Shown piece after piece: positions 1 to 7,400 of a DNA stretch of 13,297 nucleotides. The notes under the pieces are model-generated. The model saw nothing but the letters and a program-made list of their open reading frames with translations. It was not told the origin of the DNA and did not search any database. This DNA comes from Streptomyces sp. NBS 14/10. GTDB lineage: Bacteria; Actinomycetota; Actinomycetes; Streptomycetales; Streptomycetaceae. The stretch is from the NCBI RefSeq assembly GCF_002224125.1, contig NZ_NCSM01000032.1, positions 1-13,297 of the forward strand, given 5' to 3'. The number at the start of each line of letters is the position of its first letter. The first letter of the stretch is position 1. The position numbers were made by a program, and so were the translations under genes.

Positions 1-403
1 GTGACAAATCCACGAAGGATCACTGCATGAGTGGTGCGTTGAGCTGCTGATCTAGTGATCGTTGCGGGATTCCTGGTCGTCGTGCCGTATTGATCTGAGC
101 TGGGGTTTCCGTGGAGGTCCAGGAGTCAAAGAGCCCTCTGAAGTGCGAGTTTAGTGATCGTTCCGGAATCTAGTGATCGTCGAAGGATTTTCTATTGCCT
201 GGTGGATCAGGCGGAGCGAGTCTGAGCTGGTCAGCGGTGGTGTGGTGGCGTGGGGGAGTGAGGTGGGCCAAGAGCGCGGCTGCGGGCGTGGTCGGGGGTG
301 ACAAGCTGGTTGGCTGGCGTCGTGCGAGGAGGTTGATCTCTGCGTATCCATGATCAGGAGGAGGACCCTGGCAAGGTGCCCGTCGTACCGTTTCCCGGTG
401 GGG
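1..403. other. Left flank without a convincing gene
   Basis: I see no convincing coding region here. The only open frame of note, on the minus strand at 151-351, is Pro/Ser/His-rich, has no domain signature and runs into the repeat cluster, so I treat it as chance. The stretch contains the AGTGATC repeats described separately and, at 356-363, a purine-rich AGGAGGAG block. That block could be a ribosome binding site for a 19-codon frame starting GTG at 376 and stopping at 433-435, overlapping the next ATG. The spacing is long (12 bases) and the promoter at 404-425 lies inside that frame, so I do not call it a gene. Confidence 0.5.
7..190. repeat. AGTGATC repeat cluster, probable mobile-element ends
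   Basis: Three direct copies of a motif reading AGTGATCGT followed by a degenerate six- or seven-base stretch and GATT/AATC lie at about 53-72, 152-170 and 171-190. A fourth copy in the opposite orientation lies at about 7-24, where the reverse complement reads AGTGATC then GGATTT at similar spacing. The second copy contains the perfect palindrome TTCCGGAA at 161-168. Inverted and direct copies of one motif are typical of transposase-binding ends or solo insertion-sequence remnants, but no transposase is present in the window and I cannot name a family. Confidence 0.45.
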
Positions 404-425
404 TGTCAGTGCCCGCTCCTAGGCT
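404..425 (+). promoter_or_regulatory. PafBC-type (RecA-independent DNA-damage) promoter
   Basis: TGTCAGTG at 404-411, an eight-base spacer (412-419) and TAGGCT at 420-425 match the RecA-NDp/PafBC consensus TGTCRGTG-N8-TANNNT at every specified position; only the optional leading T is a G. In mycobacteria this element drives LexA/RecA-independent DNA-damage genes through the activator PafBC. Transcription would begin about seven bases after the -10 hexamer, at or next to the A of the ATG at 432, so the transcript would be leaderless. The function in this organism is inferred from the motif. Confidence 0.65.
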
Positions 426-431
426 GTGGAC

Positions 432-683
432 ATGACGTCAGCGAGGCCCGAGCGCCTGGTCGGTGAACTCCCGGGCGATCCCGCCCGGTTGCATCTGCAC
501 TACGGTCACGGGCATCCCGCGGTGCCCTACGACTTCGAGGACACTCTGGAGTCCTGGTACGTCAAGGTCACCTATGGGATGGCGGGTGACGAGGAGTGGG
601 AGGACGAGGTGATGGTCTGCGGGAGAGTGTCAGTTGGACATCGTCATCTGAGTGTCAGTGGCGCAACCTCAGTGACCTGGTGA
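432..683 (+). pseudogene. 3'-truncated gene fragment with an intact leaderless start
   Basis: The frame begins at ATG 432 (a GTG at 426 is also in frame) and reads like a genuine acidic actinomycete protein for about 65 residues. It contains a segment with GELPGDPARLHLHYGHG, then PYDFEDTLESWYVKVTYG, ending near CGRVSV. From about 627 the composition changes and the frame stops at 683 after non-protein-like sequence. The change coincides with the first GTGTCAGT repeat, so I read it as a gene truncated by insertion or deletion rather than an 84-residue protein. I do not recognise the family. The promoter position argues for ATG 432 as the start of a leaderless mRNA, because RNA starting there would exclude GTG 426. 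It could still make a short peptide. Confidence 0.55.
626..659 (+). repeat. Direct repeat AGTGTCAGT at the break of the truncated gene
   Basis: The nonamer AGTGTCAGT occurs at 626-634 and again at 651-659, 25 bases apart. The second is followed by GGCGCAACCTCAGTGACC, with a further CAGTG. Neither copy has a TANNNT hexamer eight bases downstream, so they are not promoters like 404-425. Repeats spaced by two or three helical turns beginning TGT resemble the multi-repeat ends of IS21-type elements, but no transposase is present, so this is only a suggestion. Confidence 0.35.
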
Positions 684-1004
684 TTGGCGTTGACGGGTAG
701 TGCTCACCTGTTGCTGACGCGAGTGACGAAAGGCCAGGTCAGTCTCGCGCCGACTGCTATAGCGGTTGCAGAGTTTGCGCTGGTCAGAGACGTGAGTTCC
801 AACCATGGAGGTGGGCCCCGTCCGGTTGGCAGGGCGAAACTGCTGTGTGTCCAGCACGGGTTAGCCCTGGCAGCCAGCGAAGCGTGGACGGCGGCAGCGG
901 CAGCTTGCGTGTCCAGGCTGGTGCCAGGGGCGCAGAGGTCAGGCTGCAGGGGCGGCCCGGCAGTGTCACTGCGGGGGAGGGGCGATGGTGTGAGCCGAGG
1001 TCCA
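684..1004. other. Apparently non-coding stretch before the nuclease-STAND gene
   Basis: Frames are open on both strands here, but their translations are low-complexity Ala/Gly/Arg/Pro-rich text with no recognisable motif and no well-placed ribosome binding site. I read it as remnant or spacer DNA between the broken gene and the promoter at 1005-1026. I see no tRNA, structured RNA or CRISPR-like repeat. Confidence 0.5.
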
Positions 1005-1026
1005 TGTCGGTGGGAGCCCGTAGGCT
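1005..1026 (+). promoter_or_regulatory. PafBC-type promoter of the nuclease-STAND gene
   Basis: TGTCGGTG at 1005-1012, an eight-base spacer (1013-1020) and TAGGCT at 1021-1026 again match TGTCRGTG-N8-TANNNT at every specified position, with the same -10 hexamer as the copy at 404-425. The expected start of transcription is about 1032-1034, giving a leader of roughly 38-40 bases to GTG 1072. It places a defence-like gene under a DNA-damage-type promoter. It also excludes the in-frame TTG at 1027 as start, because that codon would lie upstream of the transcription start. Confidence 0.65.
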
Positions 1027-1060
1027 TTGAGGGTTCCGCTGTCTGAGCGGATTCCTTCAC

Positions 1061-1066
1061 AAGGGG
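1061..1066 (+). promoter_or_regulatory. Ribosome binding site AAGGGG that decides the start of the nuclease-STAND gene
   Basis: AAGGGG lies five bases before GTG 1072. The in-frame GTG at 1066 overlaps the site itself and the in-frame TTG at 1027 precedes the inferred transcription start, so 1072 is the best-supported start. Confidence 0.5.
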
Positions 1067-1071
1067 TGCGG

Positions 1072-4000
1072 GTGCCGGCTCTTCCTTTTCCTAGCGCCAC
1101 GGGTGTGCGCGTGGCTGGGGACACCTACCAGTGGTTGTACGTGTGGGAGGGGTGCGTTCAGGCCTACAAGGATTCGTTGGAAGGCGTGCCCGGCGCGGTG
1201 GTGGCGGTCGGTGTCGAGGTCGCTGGGGCCGGCAATGTGGACGATGTCGTCTACTACTGCGCGGATGGGGAACCGACCCGCTACGCGCAGGTCAAGTACG
1301 CGGTGGACGCGTCGACCGTGGTGGGGGAGGAGTACCTGTTCAAACCGAGCGGTGATGGCGGTCCGTCGATCCTGCAGAAGATCACCCGTTCCTGGCAGGG
1401 CTTGGCCCGGAATGGGACGCCGGTGCAACTGGCCCTGCTGACCAATCGGTTGGCGGATCCGGCGGATGACCTGCTCAAGGATCGGGACGCGCGAACCGGT
1501 CTCCTGCTTCCCCGAGCAGCCAAGGACGGCCACCGGTCCAGGCGGGGCAAGGCACGGGCCCGCTGGGCCACCCATGCCGGGCTCAGCGAGGCTCAACTCC
1601 TGAAACTTCTCGGCATGTTGGAGTTTCACCTGGGACGTGATGAGTCCGTTCAACGCGCCCTCGTCTCCCGGCTGATGCAAGCCGCTGGCCTGCGTCACAA
1701 CGATCAGGCGATGATGGCCGCCCTCCAGTGGGTTGCTCAGCAGGCCATGAACGGCAAGCGCCGGTTGTCCCTCGCCGACATCCGCGACGCGGTCAGCCGA
1801 CTCGGCCTGTCGGCCGCTCGCCCGGCCGAGCCCGGCATCACCCTGAACGGCGACGCACCCGCGTTCGTTGCGAAACCCCGTCCCGTCACCGACTGGCAGC
1901 CGGACCTTCTGGGGGTGCACCGGGCCGTCCAGGAGCACGATGGCTTGATGCTGCCCCCCTACGTCGAACGGGATCACGACGGCGAACTCCGCGACCATTT
2001 GGGTACGTTGGCCGGCAAGGGCGCAGGCATGGTCGTCGTGCGCGGGGACTCCTGCACCGGCAAGACCCGGTCTGCCTGGGAAGCGGTGACGGCCTGCGTG
2101 CCCGACTGGCAGCTGCTGTACCCGAAGTCCGCCACCGGCCTGCGCTGCTGCCTCCGGACCAACGTGCTCACTGGTCCCACTGTGGTCTGGCTGGACAACG
2201 CCCACTGGCTGTTCACCGAGGCGGACGGCGACCGTGCCGCGGAAAACCTGCTTGCTCTGCTGGACCAGCCGCCCGTCCCGGTCATCGTCCTGGCCACCAT
2301 GTGGCCCAGACCCATCGACTCGCCTGGATCGGAACCCGAGCAGCAGGAGCGGACCCGGCACATCCACGGCCTGCTCCGCCTGGCCCGCACCGTCAACCAG
2401 CCCCAGGCTTTCGACTCCGGCGCACTCGAACGGTTCGAGGACCAGGCCCGCGGGGATGGCCACTGGACCCAGGCAGCCGTTCAGGCCCGCGCGAACGGTG
2501 AACTGTGCCAGCGCCTGGCGGCCGCCCCCGAACTCCTGGACCGCTACCGCCATGCCAACCACGCGCCCGGCAAGGCCGTGGTCACCGCAGCCGTCGAGGC
2601 CCGGCGCCTGGGCGCCCGAGGACCGCTTCCCCTGGCTTTCCTTAAGCACGCCGCTGTTGGCTATCTCAGTCCCAAGGAATGCCTCGCACTGGACCGGCAG
2701 ACCTGGTTCGACGACGCCCTCGCCTGGGCGCGGACCCCGGTCAAAGGGGTCGTGTCGTGCCTGCAGGGAGTCCTCGCCCAGGATGGCATCGGCGAGGCGG
2801 CGGACCTGGTCGACCTCAGCGACATCATCGAGCAGCAGATCGCCCCCGAACGGTGGGGCATCAAGCCTGCGGGCACACTGTGGCAGGCCGCGCAGACGGA
2901 GTTGGCTAATGGGAGTGACCTGGAAGCCCTCGCCCTGCGGGCGTTCGCGTTCGCCCGCTTCCGTATCGCGCGGGACCTCTACGTCGCCGCCCTCGACCGC
3001 AACATCTCCTCCGCGTTCGAAGGCCTGTGCTTCTCCTACGTCGAGACCGACCGCATCCGCACTCGGCGAGGCCTGAAGGAACTGTGCGACCAGGTCGAGC
3101 GTGTCCGCGACGGCGGCGCCAGCCTTGCATACCTGGGCACCTCTCTCATGCAGCTCGCCCTCGCCGACGAAACCGTCGAATACCCCGACACCCTCCGGCC
3201 CCTGGCCGAAGGACTCCTGAGCAGGGCCTGTCGCGAAGGCAACCGCAACGCCCACGTGGCACTGCAGTACTTCCTGAACGCCCAAGGCCGCCACCAGGAC
3301 GCCGATGCCCTCACACTGCCGCCCGAGCCCCCGGCACCGCACGACCCGGCCCAGCTCCTGCACGACGCTGCCGCAGGCGACGCGATCGCCCTGGACGGAT
3401 TGCGTAATGCCGTGGGCAGGCAGAACGAGACGTTCCATCAGATCGCGGCCGCCGCCTTCAGCGGCAGCATCGCCTTGTGGAGTTGGCCCGCCAAGCTGGC
3501 CCGCGCAGGCGCCCCCGAGCTGGTCGAAGTGCTGCTGCGCGCCAGCGCCGGCAGCGGCGAGCGGCAGGCCCGGCAACAGTTGGTGCGCTTCCTCGACGAG
3601 CGAGAACGCCCTCATGAGGCCGACGCCGTGCTCCGCGAGGTCGCCGCCACCGACATGTACGCCCTCAACACTCTGTTCCACCGCCTGTGGCCCCACCGGC
3701 TCCGGGCCGCCCGGGAGGTCCTTACCGGGGCCGCGAAGGCCGGCCACATCCTGAACGTCCTGATTGTGCTGAAGCCCCTGACTCAGGGGGGACGCCTTCC
3801 CCACGACCGCCGCTTCGCCATCACCGCTATCCGCGTGCTGGCCCGGCTCGGCTACGAGCCCGCCCAGGTCCAGCTCGCCCGAACCCTGCTGGCCGAGGCG
3901 GACGAACTCGAACGGGAGAAGACACCGCAGCACGGCCTCGTCGCCCGCAAACGCGACGAGGCACACCACCTGCTGCGGCAAGCAGCCCCAGGCCACCGCG

Positions 4001-4203
4001 AAGCCCGCAGCCTCCTGGGACGACTGGCCGAGCAGGAGGACAACCATGCGGAGGCCGCCCACTGGTACCGCCAGGCCATCGACACCGGCGACTACGAAAT
4101 GTTCCCCTCCCTCTTGCAAGCACTGCACCAAGGAACACCACCGAACGAGGGTGAGGTTCTCTACGGCCTCGACGCCGACGGCAGCCCGCTCCCCGCATGG
4201 TGA
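1072..4203 (+). CDS. Cap4-like nuclease fused to STAND NTPase and TPR/Sel1-like repeats (Avs-like defence protein)
   Basis: Likely a cytosolic sensor-effector that cuts DNA when its NTPase module is triggered. Numbering from GTG 1072 (1043 residues), an N-terminal segment with GxxYQ (GDTYQWLY), E49, DD57-58 and QVK73-75 fits the PD-(D/E)XK core of DUF4297/Cap4 dsDNA endonucleases; the helical tail of that domain seems to end near residue 260. A P-loop GDSCTGKT (325-332), Walker B VVWLDNAH (371-378) and a strand VIVLATMWP (404-412) form a STAND-type NTPase. Residues from about 580 to the end are helical repeats, TPR/Sel1-like, for example around 927-1010, and would be the sensing part. This order matches Avs proteins. 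The Walker B has Asn376 where a second acidic residue is usual, so hydrolysis may be weak. The gene converges on the caspase gene, with 213 bases between stops. The domain calls are firm; the antiviral role is inferred. Confidence 0.85.
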   Translation: MPALPFPSATGVRVAGDTYQWLYVWEGCVQAYKDSLEGVPGAVVAVGVEVAGAGNVDDVVYYCADGEPTRYAQVKYAVDASTVVGEEYLFKPSGDGGPSILQKITRSWQGLARNGTPVQLALLTNRLADPADDLLKDRDARTGLLLPRAAKDGHRSRRGKARARWATHAGLSEAQLLKLLGMLEFHLGRDESVQRALVSRLMQAAGLRHNDQAMMAALQWVAQQAMNGKRRLSLADIRDAVSRLGLSAARPAEPGITLNGDAPAFVAKPRPVTDWQPDLLGVHRAVQEHDGLMLPPYVERDHDGELRDHLGTLAGKGAGMVVVRGDSCTGKTRSAWEAVTACVPDWQLLYPKSATGLRCCLRTNVLTGPTVVWLDNAHWLFTEADGDRAAENLLALLDQPPVPVIVLATMWPRPIDSPGSEPEQQERTRHIHGLLRLARTVNQPQAFDSGALERFEDQARGDGHWTQAAVQARANGELCQRLAAAPELLDRYRHANHAPGKAVVTAAVEARRLGARGPLPLAFLKHAAVGYLSPKECLALDRQTWFDDALAWARTPVKGVVSCLQGVLAQDGIGEAADLVDLSDIIEQQIAPERWGIKPAGTLWQAAQTELANGSDLEALALRAFAFARFRIARDLYVAALDRNISSAFEGLCFSYVETDRIRTRRGLKELCDQVERVRDGGASLAYLGTSLMQLALADETVEYPDTLRPLAEGLLSRACREGNRNAHVALQYFLNAQGRHQDADALTLPPEPPAPHDPAQLLHDAAAGDAIALDGLRNAVGRQNETFHQIAAAAFSGSIALWSWPAKLARAGAPELVEVLLRASAGSGERQARQQLVRFLDERERPHEADAVLREVAATDMYALNTLFHRLWPHRLRAAREVLTGAAKAGHILNVLIVLKPLTQGGRLPHDRRFAITAIRVLARLGYEPAQVQLARTLLAEADELEREKTPQHGLVARKRDEAHHLLRQAAPGHREARSLLGRLAEQEDNHAEAAHWYRQAIDTGDYEMFPSLLQALHQGTPPNEGEVLYGLDADGSPLPAW

Positions 4204-4416
4204 TGCCGCGGGCCTGCCCCACCCCGGCAGTCTGAGCCGCACGGCAGCGACATGTTCGGTGGCCTTGTATGCGCTGGAGGCCGATGGCTTGGCTGCGCCT
4301 CGAGCCCTTCCCGGCCGTGCTACCTCAGAGACTTCCAACTGCCTGTGTCGGACGGCTGATGCGGCATGTTGGTGTTGACGGACTGTGCCGCGAAGCTCCG
4401 GTGATAGCTGGGGGCG

Positions 4417-7400
4417 TCAATCGAAATGTGCGTTCGGCGACCACGTCAGGGCAGCCAGCCCTGCGGGACCACCGATGTGCAGCCGGTGGCCAGCCGTGGT
4501 GGTGTGTACCACGCTGGTGACCGATGCTGCTGTGATGAGGGAGCGAAGTAGCCGGCCTGCCCGGGGATCCCACAGGTGCAGTCCGGTGGCGGTTGCTGTG
4601 GCCAGCACCGTTGCGCCGCTGTCCATAGGGAGAGGGAGCATGGCGTTGGTGGACGGGAGTTCGAACTGGCTTATCTGCTGCCAGCTGTTCGGGTCCCACA
4701 ACGTAACTCCCCGGGAGGTCGCGATGGCCACCGCCCACGGTGCGTTGCGCGCGGGAACCACACATGCGGCGCGTACGGCATTACGTGCTGCCCTCAGTAC
4801 CGCCTCGTGCACGATCTGCCCCGTGATGAGATCCCACACGGTGACTTTTCCCCGTTCCAGGCCTGCGACCAGACACTGGTCTGCAGGAGAGGGAAGTACC
4901 AGCAGGCGTGTGACGGGAAGATGCTCCGCCAAAGTCGTAAGCTGCCCCGACTGCAGCCAGAGCGCGTCGACCCCCCGAGAATGGGCCAAGACTAGACACA
5001 TCTGTCCGTCCGGAAGCTGCACGGTGAGGCTGGCGCGGTAGTCGAAGCCGGTCGCGAGGTGCTGGACCGTGTCGTACTGCGGCTCCCAGAGACAGATGCG
5101 GCTGTGCTGGTATCCGGCGCCGTGGCGCTGGCCGAAGATGAGGGCGGGCGCTTCGCCCTGGCCGGGGACGACCTCCAGGAAGCCGACCGGCCCACGTGTA
5201 CCCAGCCTGAACAGCGGCCGGTGGTTGGCCGAGTCCACCAGTGTCAGGCTCATGCGCTGGGCTATTGCCACCATCTGGTAGTCGTCCGCCGTTCGCGCGA
5301 CAGCCATGCCGGGCTTGGTCACGGCGAGCATACGAAGGTCGGCGCTGAAGTCGGGCGCATCCCCCTTGTGTAGGAGGATGCCTTCGTCGCCGGTGGCGGC
5401 CAGGGCCAGGGTTTCGTCTTGGGCATATACCCCCGCCACGTCGAGGACGGTGCGTGCTGGAAAGTGGGATACCCGCTGGGGCCGTTGGCCAGAGGCATCC
5501 CAGACGCTGATCGTCTCGCTGTTCCAGATTCCCAGGAGGGTACGGTCGTTGGGAAGGGGAATCCCCAGTGCCTTGCCTCCCGCAGTGAAATCTCGAGCGA
5601 GCAGAGTGCCGGAGAAGGGATCGAGGAGATCGACTTGGTGGGTCTTGCGGACGACGGCAAGGACGTCACCACCCCCCGGACCGGTAACGCCTGCCAGTGA
5701 GCGCACCGTTGTGGGCTTGAGCGTCACTGGCCAGGTCTGCTCGGTGCACGGGTTGAACAGGAGCGGCGTGCCCTCGGCTTGTCTGAAGAATCTCCAGTGT
5801 TCCCCGGCTGCGTCCCGCACCCAGGCTCCTCTTGAGAAGAGAAGGTGGCCTTTGGGCAGGTGCACACGCTCGTGTGTCTGCTCCGACGGCGCCCAGGTCA
5901 CCATCTCACGCGAAGTGACGACGGCCAGCAGCCATCGGTTTGCCCCTTCGCGCAGCACGCGTACCTCGCGGGCATCCGGCAGGGGCATCCAAGCCAGCCG
6001 CTGCCCCGAGAGCGGATCGAAGACCCCTGCGCCCTCGGCGGTGGCGGCCGCAAGGAAGCCCCGGCCGCTGTTTGCCCTGAGGACGGTCAGGTCGTAGATG
6101 CTTCTGCAGCTGATCTGGACGAGCTTGTGCCCGCTGCTGTCCCATACACCGATGCCGTGCCGGGTGCCGGCCGCGATCAGCCCGCGCCCGTCCGAGGCGT
6201 TCCACGTGCACAGCGCGTGCACACCTCCCGAGGGGAATCCCACGACATTGCCGCCGGGCATCCAGAAGACAGCCGTCGGGGTCAGTGCCGGGGCCTCCTC
6301 CCACGCCTCGGCCGGCTGGGGCACGCCAGCATCGTCGGGGAGCCCGTGGCGGGTGAGCGCGGCGAGCTGGAATTGAATGCTGGCCTCACGGGAGGCTACG
6401 TCCGTAGAGTCGTCAATGTACGGCTCGATGAGCCCGGCTGCGGTGAGGACACGACGGGATGGATCGTCCACGGGGAGCGGAATCCCCAGCCGGGTGCGCA
6501 GTGTTCCGGAAGTCTCCCGAGCGGCGAGGGACAGCGGCATGACCGCGTCGTCGAGCACGTGACCGGCTTGGGCGTGGGCTGCGGTGTGGCGCCGGACGTA
6601 GGGATGCGGCGCCAGGGGATCCGCCGCGCGCGCGAGTTGGGCGCAGGTTTCGGCGATCGAGCGATGGACCTCGTCCTGTGCCCGCAGGGCACCTCCTGCA
6701 GGCGCATCCAAGATGACCGCGCCCCTGTGGGGTTCAATCGTGAGAAGGGATTGAGGTTCGGACAGGAGTACTTCCGCTACCCGCTGGTGGGCGGGCCGAT
6801 AGGTGACGCGGCCGTCCTCCTCGCCGATGGCGAGGTAACCGACCAGGCGGCTGTGACGCACCGTGCGGATCACTGCGTCGATCTCGCTGGCGGGCGGCGC
6901 AGCCGGGCCGAGGATCGCAGCGGCAACCGCTGGCCACACCTCTGCCCACGGCAGCCCCGCCCCCTGGGCGAACGCTGTGGCCCGCAGCACTGCCAGCAGC
7001 AGCCGTAGGCTGATCTCCTGGTCCCTGGCTACCTGCCGCAGGTCGTTGCTGAGCAGCGCTGTCGTTCCGGCCTGCAACCGGTCGTGCCAGAGGGGATCGT
7101 GCACGTCCTGCCAGCCGGATGCGGACCTCAGCTGGGTGGCGGCCAGCCGGGCGTCGAGGAACGAAGGTGTCACCGCCTGCGCGATCACCGCCGCCACCCC
7201 GGCCGCCGCCGCATCATGACCGGCATACGGGCTGCTCTCGTTCGCTTGCAGAACCATCTCCACATAGGCGGTGATGTCGTCGAGCGTCTGGGCACCGTCC
7301 GTGCGCAGCAGGTCCAGCGGCACGCTGCTCTCGCCCATACCCGCCTGCAGCACGGTGTGCAGGAAACCCAGCAGCTGGTCGGCCGCCACATCCTGCAGCT

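Noticed and set aside
1027..1029. TTG 1027 as start of the nuclease-STAND gene
   Set aside because: It directly follows the TAGGCT -10 hexamer and lies upstream of the expected transcription start. The first 15 residues it would add do not resemble domain sequence.
704..1060. Open frames on both strands between the truncated gene and the nuclease-STAND gene
   Set aside because: Translations are Ala/Pro/Arg-rich without motifs, starts lack ribosome binding sites, and the frames overlap the well-matched promoter at 1005-1026.
1057..4338. A 1093-codon open frame on the minus strand opposite the nuclease-STAND gene
   Set aside because: It is the usual antisense shadow of a very G+C-rich gene. 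Its translation is Gly/Val/Gln-rich with no motif, while the + strand frame has nuclease, Walker A and Walker B motifs in order.
4204..4416. Terminator hairpins between the convergent genes, for example CTGCC/GGCAG at 4214-4230 and GCGGCA/TGCCGC at 4361-4391
   Set aside because: The first has only five pairs and no U-run; the second has a 19-base loop. Neither stands out from chance in DNA of this composition, so the gap holds no feature I can support.
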